In this document: piece after piece, positions 1 to 9,623 of the stretch
Layout of the letters: each line of letters begins with the position of its first letter
How positions within the stretch are numbered: position 1 is the stretch's first letter
Source: Tigriopus japonicus
Taxonomy: Eukaryota; Arthropoda; Copepoda; Harpacticoida; Harpacticidae
Direction of reading: 5' to 3'
Length of the DNA stretch: 64,000 nt
Assembly: GCA_010645155.1 (NCBI GenBank)
Contig: JAAGOF010000312.1
Coordinates: forward strand, 1 to 64,000
Position numbers and translations under genes: made by a program
Notes under the pieces: model-generated
What the model saw: the letters and a program-made list of their open reading frames with translations, nothing else
The model's database searches: none
Told to the model about the DNA's origin: nothing

Positions 1-1
1 G

Positions 2-400
2 CTGGAAAAAGACGTTGAAGTAATCGAAAAGGTTCAGAGGCGGTTCACTCGAATGATACCCTCATTACGAAGGCAACCATATCCAGACCGTCTACGACTG
101 CTCGGCCTAGAGACTTTGGCAGCCCGCCGAGACAGGGCCGACCTTCATCTCGTATACAAGATTATATATGGGTTTGTTGATGCTTGTGAAAGTGAATTTA
201 TACTGAAAAGTTTAGTTATGAAAAATAGTACAAGAGGGTCCTCAAATAAGGAACTTTATATTGCACCATTTAAGACAGAAGCCAGAAAAGCAAGTTTCTG
301 CATACGTGGAGCAAATCTCTGGAACTCAATTCCTGCAAGCGTACGGAGTTTACCAACATTAAATCACTTCAAGCGGGCATTATTGTCCTTGAACAACTAA
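2..400 (+). pseudogene. 3' end of a non-LTR retrotransposon (LINE) ORF2
   Basis: The frame is open from base 2 to the stop at 398-400, so the 5' part lies outside the window or was never inserted. The protein has the usual C-terminal tail of CR1/Jockey-type LINE polyproteins: VIEKVQRRFTRMI, then a DRLRLLGLETLAARRDRADL block, then YKIIYGF, and near the end LWNSIPASVRSLPTLNHFKRALL. No reverse-transcriptase motif is present in what is visible. An A-rich run follows the stop, and a simple-repeat tail of AATAAAC units lies at about 621-660, as expected for a LINE 3' UTR. The frame has no internal stop, but a lone C-terminal piece has no function by itself. The exact LINE clade cannot be named. Confidence 0.7.
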
Positions 401-660
401 AAAAAAAAATGATATTGGCCACTCTCGTTCATCCATTGTATTGTGTTATGTTGCATTATCCTATTCTCAGACTTCGTTGCATGTTGTGTTAATTTATTTC
501 ATTCGATTTCCATTCCCGTTGTATTATCATATTATATTCTTATTTCATCCTCTTAACCATTCTATAGACGAACTTACCAATACTCTAATAATATGCCCCA
601 GGGTGTTACAGAGTGGTAAACACAATAAACAATAAAACAATAAACAAAATAAACAAAATA
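401..660 (+). repeat. LINE 3' UTR and simple-repeat tail
   Basis: AT-rich non-coding sequence follows the LINE stop codon and ends in an imperfect array of AATAAAC/AATAAAAC units at about 621-660. Its position and composition fit the 3' end of the adjacent LINE. From 661 to 703 I see nothing. Confidence 0.5.
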
Positions 661-703
661 TTTCCCAAATTTGTTGTGAATGAAGAATAAACCTTCGGCA
701 TCA

Positions 704-803
704 GAGGCTAGTTTTTTAGACGCAAAAGATCGATCTCAAGATCGTCCTTAAGTACTCTAAGTCCGATCTTGAGATCGAGCTTTACGTCTAAAAAACTAGC
801 CTC
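704..803. repeat. 100-bp hairpin (possible MITE)
   Basis: The first 19 bases (GAGGCTAGTTTTTTAGACG) are the exact reverse complement of the last 19, and an inner pair of GATCTCAAGATCG arms continues the stem. The whole unit could fold into one hairpin. No clear target duplication was found, so it could be a small MITE or a transcribed hairpin. Confidence 0.65.
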
Positions 804-835
804 AGAATTTCACTAAACCAGACAGGTTCAGCTAG

Positions 836-944
836 AGGGCTAACAAAAAAATGTCGCTCCAGTTCAGTCAGTGGAGATTTGTTTTGAACACACTTCTTCA
901 ATCTGGCAACAAGGGTGTCAAGTGACTTGATTCATCATGTATTG
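836..944 (+). repeat. Left arm of a 2.6-kb inverted repeat
   Basis: Bases 836 to about 936 are nearly identical to the reverse complement of 3344-3444. The arm starts AGGGCTAAC and runs to TGACTTGATTCATC, with only a handful of mismatches over roughly 100 bp. It encloses a degraded mariner-type transposase and the 2318-3327 element. It may be a long terminal inverted repeat or the product of an inverted duplication. Confidence 0.75.
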
Positions 945-1781
945 CTTTTGTTCGAGCAAAGCACTTGAATGAGGAAATTCACCAGTGGCTCCCTGAAAAT
1001 GCAAGATCTGGTTTTGAATGGCATAACTTAATGTGTCCAATTTCAAATCCCATCTCTTTGCTGGGGTCATGGTTTGGGCTGGAGTGACCTTGAGTGGTAA
1101 CAAATCCGGGATGTTTCAGAAAGAATTGTCAAAACCTATATTATAAAATGTGATTGCACATTAATACATAGAACTGCAAATATTATTGGTGTAGTTGGAA
1201 CGCACCCTGCTTCTTGGCCACTTATAATTTTGGAAGGTGAAAATGGGTGTACGGTCCGTGAAGTCCCAGTCCTCGAGATCGATGTCAGTTGTCTGTCTGT
1301 TTAAAGGCTTCACAGCTGGCTTTTGTCAAGATCCTTCGAGAAACAGGGTAACCAAGCAACTCGATCCAGTCAGAATTCATCACGTGGGAGGAACAACCCC
1401 TCCCCAAGAGGGATCACGAGATAGATCACTTTGGACATATTGAAGATGGAGATCAAACCATGGATAGACAAGAAAATGTGATAGGGTCCGCACATCTTCC
1501 AGCAGGATAGAGCACCTTCTTGTACAGCTAAAAAGGTTCAATCTTGGTGTAAAGAGAACTTAAGTGGATTTAGGGACAAGGAGATGTGGCCACCTTCCTC
1601 CCCAGATTCGAACCTTATGGACTTTTGGTCCTTTTGGATCATCAAGCCCATTCTGGTAAGGAAAGTTGAAACTAAAACCTACCCCAATTTTACGATTTTA
1701 AAAAAAATCTTTGCTTGGAATGATATTGACGAAAACGTCATACGTAACTGCTGTGCTGCAATTCACCCTGATGACTTCTAA
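945..1781 (+). pseudogene. Degenerate mariner (DD37D, maT-like) transposase
   Basis: Two recognisable blocks remain. About 1056-1110 reads FAGVMVWAGVTLSGNKSG, the mariner core strand with the VMVWAGV motif. After a stretch of about 300 bp that I cannot align (about 1140-1440), the frame resumes with KMEIKPWIDKK, then FQQDRAPSCTAKK and MWPPSSPDSNLMDF, and ends at the stop at 1779-1781. Exactly 37 residues separate the D of QQD from the D of LMDF, the DD37D spacing of the maT clade and of the better-preserved copy at 41021-42064. Stops and frame changes between the blocks show it is dead. It lies between the inverted arms 836-936 and 3344-3444. Confidence 0.75.
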
Positions 1782-2317
1782 AATTCTTGAAAGTGGATTG
1801 TTTTTCGTTCAGAGATGCAATGAATCAGTATTTGTTGTCACTTGTTATGAAAAAGTAACAGAATAGAAAACTTAAAATTTCAAGAAATACTCCATATTGT
1901 CAATCTTGGCCACTTTGACCTCCAAATACAATTACATTTTCCATTACATTCAAATGGCAACAACAATTGTTTTCTGGCATTGCTGAAGGCAAACAATGGA
2001 GTGTCAAAAATTTGGGAAGTCATCAGGGTTTCTAAATTCAAATAATGCGACTTGTCTCTGATTTTTGACATTTCAATAATTGGAGTTGTCTAAATTTGAG
2101 TAAATGCTTGAACGTTTTACTTACATTTGTATTTTTAATACGTTTTGACGTGAGGCATCCTTCTAAACCGCAGTTTTCCCTCAGCAAAACTTTCCCAGAC
2201 CTGCAGAATCTAGTAACCCTGGCACAAAAGTTCGTTCACCAATCAGAATCAAGGTCCCGTAGAGTATGGTCTAATCAGAGAAGACCTCCAAATCGAGACC
2301 TTTGCGTATCTTTTAGA
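1782..2317. other. Unassigned spacer inside the inverted repeat
   Basis: AT-rich sequence between the mariner relic and the 2318-3327 element. A 77-codon frame (2096-2329) runs into the next element and shows no family resemblance. I see no convincing gene here. Confidence 0.3.
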
Positions 2318-3327
2318 TGTAAACACTAATTGCCACAAGAATGATCACGTCGGAACGGCAAGATAGGTTGCGTGGCAAAAATAATCTTGTTCCGTGAGCA
2401 CGTCGTTAAATCAGGGAAAAACGGGGAGAGTCACAGATATTGACAAAAGGGGAAAGGTTAGAATATCTGAACCTAAATTAACCAATTCTAACATTTTACA
2501 AACTTACCTAACCCAACCAATCTTAACCTTTTACAAACTTACCTAAACTTACCTAAAATCAAACCATTTTGCCAATTCATGACAGAAAAAGTTTATTCCA
2601 AAATCCCTTACAGCAGTGGAAACCCAAAATTATAACCTATGAGCTTCGTGCATTGCTGCAACGCTATGCTATTGTGTTGGAGAAAGAGAAGATTTAAACA
2701 TAAGTAGTGCTGCTCCAAGTTGTCTCCTGAATCAGAGGACATTTAGGGAAGATAGAAAAAAAATGTTTCCATGTTAGCAAGACCAAAAATACTTTTTTTA
2801 AGTTCAAATTTGACCCTAAAAAGGATTGCCATTTTTTTCATAGTGAAAGAACGTAAACAAAAATCTAGAATCTTAGGACAGAAAATGCAGACAGAAGTTA
2901 TATGAAAAATTACTTTGACCCATGAAGAAACAAATTAAGCAGAAAAAAACTTTATTTGTCCAATTCCAGCTGGAATATTTTTTGGCAAATTTGAAACTTA
3001 AAAAAATTGTTTCTGGAACTTTCCAAATCTGTTCCACTGTGTAGTCATTAATTTAACATAAAAATAGCTAGAGCATGATCAGTGATCATTGATCACCTAA
3101 ATTGGTAATAAGGTAGATCAAGACTTGGGACATCCAGTGCATGAGTGAGATGTGTGAAAAAGAAATGATTTTCATTTAAGTATCATTAACATGTCGAGGA
3201 AGTAACAATGGTATGCCGGAAGTATAGTGTTTGCCAGTAGGTTTTACCGCCAAAACAACATCATTTTTGTCACGCAACCTATCTTGCCGTTCCGACGTGA
3301 TCATTCTTGTGGCAATTAGTGTTTACA
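2318..3327. mobile_element. 1,010-bp non-autonomous element, about 62-bp TIRs, 10-bp TSD
   Basis: The left end (TGTAAACACTAATTGCCACA, 2318 onward) is matched in reverse complement by the right end up to 3327 for about 62 bp, with very few differences. Directly outside both ends is the same 10-mer, ATCTTTTAGA (2308-2317 and 3328-3337). The interior is AT-rich, non-coding and includes AACCTAACC-like runs. Long TIRs with a 9-10 bp duplication are typical of Mutator-like (MULE) elements, so a MULE-type MITE is the best guess. The superfamily remains inference because no transposase is present. Confidence 0.85.
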
Positions 3328-3337
3328 ATCTTTTAGA

Positions 3338-3444
3338 TCTTTAGATGAATCAAGTCACTTGACACCCTTGTTGCCAGATTGAGGAAGTGTGTTCAAAACA
3401 GATCTCCACTGACTGAACTGGAGTGACATTTCTCTGTTAGCCCT
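3338..3444 (-). repeat. Right arm of the 2.6-kb inverted repeat
   Basis: Reverse complement of 836-936. It begins six bases after the right TSD of the 2318-3327 element and ends with GTTAGCCCT. Confidence 0.75.
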
Positions 3445-5252
3445 TTCAATTGGAGAACTTGGATTGGGTTAGATCAGTTCTAAAGGTCATAAAAATTTCT
3501 TTGAAACCAAACCTTATATTTAAATGTTGTTATAAATTGGGCATCCAATATGGACGCCAAATATATACCAAACCATGACGCTAGGTACAAATGCCTCAAA
3601 ATTTTCAGAATTCAACCATTTATATTTACTTTTTTTTCAGACCAATTGGGCCTTTTAAATTATTTTACTACCAATTTTGTCGAAAAGGCACTTAAAATAA
3701 GTTAAATGTTTCGCCCCTTCATTTTGAAATTGTTTGCGCCATTTAAATTGGAACAAAAACACTATAACTTTGCAAAATATAAATGGGGTATGATGTTCAC
3801 GCAAATTACGGAAGTTCAGCTTAGTTATTTAAATTCGAACGGTCCATTTTTATGCCCCCAAAAAGCCGAAAAACGCAAGTTACATCACAAAACAAATTTC
3901 CAAATCTTTCCTCTAGCTTTTCAATGTCGCGAAAGAAAAGTTTTTTTTTTGTTTTAGGTTCTGAAGGTCATGTCAAAAGCTCAAAATATTATTTAATATC
4001 ACTTAAAACAAGATTTTTGGAAAAATATATAATTAATAACTAGAGTACATTATGATGTGTGTGTTTAACAAAAATTATAAAGATATGCGTCTCACAGAAT
4101 CATCTTCCAATATACAATTTCTTGAAGGATCATGTTCAAAATGGACTGAAATCGAAACCTGAAACATCCACAAAAAAATTCAATATCCCTACATAATATA
4201 TATTATTGAATATTACCAAACGTGAAGAGTCATTGACATTGCAAAGGATTTGCTTTCAAGAAAATGTAATTTAAGTGATAATATACATCATTTTGGGCTA
4301 GTTTGACACACAATTAACACCTCATTTTATTCTTTTGCAACATTGAAAAGCTAAATGAAAGCTTTGGGAACTTGTTTTTGTTGATATAACGATAGCGTTT
4401 TCCGGGTTTTTTGGGGTAAAAAATGGACCATTCAAACTCAAACAACGCAGCTGTTGATGAATGTATTTTTATTCAATTTGAATACAACAGGTAACTAAAT
4501 AGTCTATGGATGAAAAAGTTTATCAAAAATGTTATTGTTATTAGTTTTTTCAACATACAACTTTTTCCTGGACCTAAACTTACATAAGACAAGAAAAGTA
4601 AAGTTGTTCCCATTGAATTTTGGGTCCAAAAAATCCCACGACGTTTTTGGGTATTTCGATTCAAACCCTAAGCAATCATTTGAAACACCGGGAGTTATGC
4701 TCCCTCAAGGTGTTTGAGCATCAAAATGCCCCTGGTTGTTGAGAAGCTATGTTCGACCTAAAATTTGATGCTTAAGCAACATAAAAGGGTAATGCATTGG
4801 GTATCAGCATGGTTAAATTGGAATTAAAAGTTTGTGATGTATGGATAAGCATGCACAGTCGAATGCATAAAAATACTCGTCTGTACCTTGATTATTTTTT
4901 TTTTTATCAAGAACGCCTTAAACTGAAAAGTAATGAATAGGGCGTGTTTAAGTTAATGTGCCAATTAATTTGACGATCTCGACAATTTGATGACTTCTTT
5001 GCCACTTCATTTTCCGTTTCTCTATTTCTAAAGTTTTTTTCTGCTCTTGATGCCATTGGTATTCTTATATGTCTTAAGGTATCTTAAATTTGTTATCTCT
5101 CATTTTGGTGTTTCATGGCAACTTCGTTTGTCGTTCATAAATTTCTTGGCCATTGTATTGTTTCTTCGTTGCCTTTATTTGCCAATTTTGGCAAATCTGT
5201 AATCTTTAACAGTTTAGCTTTCCAACTAAATGTTGACAATCTTTGTTTCCAG
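3445..5252. repeat. Non-coding region with a diverged inverted repeat
   Basis: No gene is seen. Bases 3824-3940 and 4329-4445 are diverged reverse complements of each other; shared pieces include GGTCCATTTTT and TAGCTTTTCAATGT. The rest is low-complexity AT sequence ahead of the kelch A exon acceptor at 5251-5252. Confidence 0.5.
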
Positions 5253-5423
5253 AGCTTGCGCTTATTGACATTCAAAATGGACACCTTGAACCTGTGATGG
5301 ATGAAACCATCTCCCCCATTACAATACCTTCAACTGAAGCTATAACAAAACTTCAAACACAATGGGGTCAAGATATCTTGAGCTGCAGCTTAGATACGAT
5401 TGAGTGCAGGCTCTGGATTGAGC
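5253..5423 (+). CDS. Kelch-like gene A, internal exon
   Basis: This 171-nt exon is flanked by a TTTGTTTCCAG acceptor and a GTAAGT donor. It is phase 1 at both ends and reads ...LALIDIQNGHLEPV... to ...CSLDTIECRLWIE. It aligns with the exon at 42693-42863, which has the identical length, the same phases and a shared block (QTQWGQDILSCSL in A, QSQWGKSILACYL in B). Splicing to 13942 gives ...WIERSTEWVSFPS, which matches gene B's ...WFEGSKEWIKFPS. The exon precedes the propeller and carries one conserved cysteine. No upstream exon like gene B's 38851-39050 was found, so the 5' end is missing, diverged or off-window. The call rests on paralogue comparison. Confidence 0.75.
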
Positions 5424-5800
5424 GTAAGTAGGGTTTTCCTAATACTGATGCAACATCTGACACAATGCAAGACTAGGAGGTTGTAACCCTAAAAATTGCT
5501 CCCTGACAACAGAACCGAACTTTTCACAATTTCTAGGTATATATTTCAAGTTAGAGGTTGTTCATATTTTCTACCTCGCTGGTTGTGCTGAAAGCCTCAT
5601 TTATCTTTAACCTCAAAAACCTCATCTAACTTTATTTGTTAGAAAATGAAATTTAAAAAATAATACAGTACCAAAAAGAAACAGCAAAAACTATTTCATT
5701 TCTCTGTATGGGCTGCATTTTGAAATAATGATTTGATTCTTTGGAATCCACTGAACAAATCAACATTTTTGAATTTTTGTATGGATCAATTGTTTGGATC

Positions 5801-6399
5801 AATCGCAAGTTCGCCCATTCAATCTGTTAAAGCCGTGACAAGTTCTAGCCTGATACAACAGGCTAGAACACTATGATGGAAGAGTACGGCCATAACGTGC
5901 GCTATCTGGTGGCAACAGCTTTTTGCAATAAATAACACAAGGCTTGCTTACTTGCTTTTACTTCAATCACTCTAAAAATAAATTTTGCATATTATTGACC
6001 CAAATCCAGCCTAGGCATCATTACGGAAAATATCGATCGTTTCCAGGGACCTAAAATCGTCAAATGGACGCTTAAATGGGAAAAACTTGAATTCGCCAAA
6101 ATGGGCTGGGCAACTAAGCACAGCCAACGGCCCTGTTTTGCCGCTAGCGGTAAGATTTAAAACGCTCACTTGAAGCAACTTTGGTCATGTCCCATTGCGA
6201 TGTGATGAAGGCTGTCCGCTACTTGGGGATATTGCCGCTCAAACAAGCATTAATTATTTTCTCACCTAGATTAATAATCGCAAATTCGCCCATTCAATCT
6301 GTTAAACCCGTGACAAGTGGATGTCAATTGATACCACAGGCTAGAACACTATGATGGAAGAGTACGTCCATAAAGTGTGCTATCCGGTGGCAACAGCTT
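5801..6399. repeat. Pair of about 122-bp direct repeats
   Basis: Bases 5801-5922 and 6276-6399 are similar direct repeats. Both contain TTCGCCCATTCAATCTGTTA, then GGCTAGAACACTATGATGGA, and end in GGTGGCAACAGCTT. About 350 bp of non-coding DNA lies between them. They could be the terminal repeats of a miniature retroelement or a partial tandem duplication. They lie in kelch A's intron. Confidence 0.55.
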
Positions 6400-6973
6400 G
6401 GACTTCAATGAAACCCAAAAATTTAAAGATAACAACGGTCATACATCAGTTTTGAACGAAATTAAGCACCTAAAATGTTGATGAAGGGACTCTAAATTCA
6501 TTCAAAAACATTTGTCTGTTAATGAGTTAAAATTTGCCACACCAGAAAGTCCTTGAACATAGGGTTGGTCAGGAATAGTTGTTAAAACTCGTCGAGTTGG
6601 TATTTGAAACTAAAAAAAGGGGTCATCCAATGTGTGAAATCGTCATGACGGAAGTCACTTAAAATGCGCGATACAAACTTATCTAACAACATAATAAGTA
6701 AAACAACACCTGCTCACACGAGATTGATGGATCTTCATTGCGATATTTTACATCAATCCAAAAACCGAGCATTTGAACAAGCTACAAGTCCAGACTAACC
6801 CTTACCACCGGCCCCCCCCAAAAAAAACCGATCTAAGAGGTTGCGTGACCGATCCAGTTTCAACATGATAGTGTGTGTGTATATTTCGTTTAAGCAGGTT
6901 CAAGTGCTTTTTGGTCGTAATCAATTGATTTTTTTTCTCCTTTCCCCTTTACTTGGGGAAGATTAAGAGGTAA
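6400..6973. other. Intronic spacer, possible LINE scrap
   Basis: Mostly featureless. About 6549-6590 (GGGTTGGTCAGGAATAGT and flanks) resembles part of the LINE tail at 15061-15110 in the same orientation, so a fragment of that LINE may be present. A C-run followed by an A-run lies near 6815. Confidence 0.25.
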
Positions 6974-8594
6974 TTATGGAGGGAAGGCACGGGCAAGTCG
7001 GTAAATGGTGGAGTCAGCAGAGCCTCTAGCTTGAAGCAACCGGTTCCACATAGTGACAGCCCCGTGTCCATCAAAGCCCCATAATGTTGGAACTGGTGCT
7101 ACTGCGAGTCTTGACGTGTCTCGTCTAAGTGTTGGGCCATCATGTGTCTTTTGATTTAGCAACGATGAGATTGGAAGCTGTTGTTCAGCTGCTCGGCGCA
7201 TTGTCATGAGGGAAACAGCACAAATCTGGTTTATGCTTTGTATCCCAGTACTCTGAGAGAGCTCAGAGCACGAAACTTTGTCAGGTCTATGTTTATTCAT
7301 CAACAGACGCTTTATGGTATTGAGAGAGACTTGGATATCTTGCATATACCCCAGCCATGACCTATCATCGTCCAAGTTCAGTCGTCCAAAGATAGGGAGA
7401 CTGAAACGAATCTTTGACAGGATAAGCCCATGTACAGCGGTTAGAAGTTTGTGTCTAGGTATCAATGAGAGGAGACGTCGAAAGAGCCCCACCTGCCTGT
7501 TGAGCTCGGTTTTAAGTTGAGCAGCCTGAGTATTCCATCGGAGATTGGACTGAATAGTGACTCCGAGATGTTTGATTTGTTAATACTGTTCTATGTGGTG
7601 GGGGCCAATCTTGGCGACGAGCTTCGATGATCCACTCGGAGAGCCAATGACCATGAACACCGTCTTCTGGGTTTGCTTTGAGCTCATTTGAGGCCATGAA
7701 ACGAAGAACATTGTCACTATCATCCTTAACGGCCCTTACCGACAATGTCGCACTAGTTCTAGAGGAAAAAACGCAACAGTCATCAGCGTAGTATCTTGCT
7801 TGGCACTCTTTGAGCCAAAGAGGCCCATATCTGCCATGTAAATAAGGAACAGGATGGGGGAGAGGACTGATCCTTGCGGACTTCCAAGTGTCAGACATTT
7901 AGAGGACGAGCCGACACTTTTTATCTGCACACGTTGACGACGGTCTGACAAAAATGACATAATCCGGGAGCAAGCTGAGTCATCAAAATTGTAAAGGTTC
8001 AGTTTTTTGACCAGGATTTCAGGAGACATGCAGTCAAATGCGGCAGATAAATCGATCGTAGTTAGTCACACTAGTGGTCATGCGTTTGTTTTTGGCCTCT
8101 TCCCAGTGGTGGAGGAGCTCCATGATGGCCGTCAATGTAGAGCGGTTTTGTCTGTAGCCATGTTGCTCAGGTGGGATAAGCCCGACGGACTCCATGTGGT
8201 TCATGATTTGGTCTTTCACTATTGATTCCGCGATTTTGGAGAGAGATAGCAGGATTGATATGGGACGATAGTTGGACATGAGTTTTCTATCACCCTTTTT
8301 GAATACTGGAATGATTTTCCCTTCCTTCCAAGAGCATGGGAACTTTGCCTCACGGAAGGTCCTATTGATAAGGCAGGTCAACGGGGTTATAAAAACAGAG
8401 ATCCCGTCCTTGAGGGCACCAGGAGGGATGCCATCTGGACCAGCACCCTTCCCCTTTAGCCGACCGACGTGTTTCATAACAGTTCCCTCATTGACTTCCT
8501 GGAGGACGAACTTTGGAAGGAACCAACCTATGAGATGCTTTGATAGATATTGCCAAAAAGGAGCGAGTACTAGTGCTCCATTTAAACTCCCCAT
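6974..8594 (-). pseudogene. LINE reverse-transcriptase relic (minus strand)
   Basis: Read on the minus strand this is a broken LINE ORF2 covering reverse transcriptase to the C-terminus. 8594-8034 carries GAGPDGIPPGALK, FKKGDRKLMSNYRPIS and HGYRQNRST. 8029-7736 carries GSPQGSVLSPILFLIYMAD. An overlapping frame (7898-7512) carries the YYADD catalytic box. 7492-6974 is the thumb and C-terminal region with LLSLIPRHKLLTAVHGLIL. At least three frame changes separate these blocks, so it is dead. Its motif wording (LIYMAD, YADD) resembles the LINE at 9311-12644, suggesting a related family. No endonuclease is seen upstream. It lies antisense inside kelch A's intron. Confidence 0.85.
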
Positions 8595-9006
8595 ATTCAG
8601 ATATTTTTTGAAATTGTAAAAACACTTTGATCAAAATGGAAGCCTAAACTAACCAATACTAACCTGTTCTAACATAAAAAAGCTTTTAAGGCGGTTTAAT
8701 GCTTGTTATCTTTTCGTGATTGTTAAATGTATCACACAAAAACCCTGAGAATGGCGCGAGCCCAATCTGTTAGATTTAAATTAATTTATGCTTGCGTTGG
8801 CCAACATGCATATGGTAATGAATGGGACATTCTTTTTATACTCTAACTTAGTAGTGACGTAAAGAGTTTTTAGGTCCCGCAACCTCACAGATCCAAAAGT
8901 GTGTCTATTGAGGCAAATTGAAAATTGTATTGTTAAATCACTCACATGCCAAGCATGCCTCCAAACACAGTCAAATGCATCAAATTTCTCACACAAATTC
9001 CTCACC
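8595..9006. other. Intronic spacer
   Basis: Non-coding AT-rich DNA between the LINE relic and the hAT-like element; I see nothing supportable. Confidence 0.3.
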
Positions 9007-9103
9007 GTTATGCGCAGGGTTGGAGAGTAATTGTAATTACAATTGCGTAATTTCAATTACATGTAATTGTAATTAATTTCATTTTTTGGGCCAAGTAATT
9101 GTA

Positions 9104-9278
9104 TTTTTTTGCGGATTTTTTACTACCGCTACAAGGAATGCGATTCCCTGTAAATTGAAGGATTTCTCCCGACAGCTTCAATTCGATCCCAAACAGGATT
9201 CGAACCTACACCGTCTGGGGCAGCACTTACAATCGGCTCTTACAAGAACGCATTAGTACGCGCGGCCACTCTGGCTTC
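9104..9278 (-). mobile_element. tRNA-derived SINE, copy 1
   Basis: Read on the minus strand it begins GAAGCCAGAGTGGCCGCGCG (box A-like), has a Pol III box B (GGTTCGAATCC at about 9200-9210), then a family-specific body with GGGAATCGCATTCCTTGTAG, and ends in GCAAAAAAA. The spacing fits a head from a tRNA with a long variable arm (Leu/Ser class). Related copies: 14911-14975 (3' part only), 24741-24931, 33152-33327, 50338-50520. Confidence 0.85.
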
Positions 9279-9311
9279 ATTTAATTAATTACAGTTTTGG
9301 GCCAAGTAATA

Positions 9312-9623
9312 AACAAGCCTCGTTTCCTAATTGTTCGTTTATGGAAGGAGGTAGATCGATCAACATTACTGAACAAAGCAAATGAAATCATGAGACTGAA
9401 GCCTTCAGCCCGAGACCAATTAAGGGGAGCAACTATATCGCCAGACCTCACAAAGTTACAACGAAACAAACTAACCACTCTTTACGAAGATGCCAAGGCA
9501 AAAAACGAATTAGAAACAGACCCGTGGGTGAAATGGGTAGTAAGAGGGCCGAGAGACTACCCACAGCTCAAAAAAATCAAGCTGAACAAAGATTTAGAGG
9601 CCAAAACCCCAACAGTAGTCTAA
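9312..9623 (+). CDS. LINE ORF1 C-terminal fragment
   Basis: The frame begins at the truncation point and reads NKPRFLIVRLWKEVDRSTLL, then RGATISPDLTKLQRNKL, ending at TAA 9621-9623. The pattern of a P-R-hydrophobic strand followed by a basic helix containing ISPDLT and QR recurs in ORF1 proteins of CR1/RTE-like LINEs, where ORF1 binds element RNA. The zinc-knuckle or coiled-coil part that would precede it is absent through 5' truncation. It overlaps the following open frame by about 100 nt in a different register, and whether that overlap is used in translation is unknown. It is not functional as it stands. Confidence 0.55.
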   Translation, partial: NKPRFLIVRLWKEVDRSTLLNKANEIMRLKPSARDQLRGATISPDLTKLQRNKLTTLYEDAKAKNELETDPWVKWVVRGPRDYPQLKKIKLNKDLEAKTPTVV

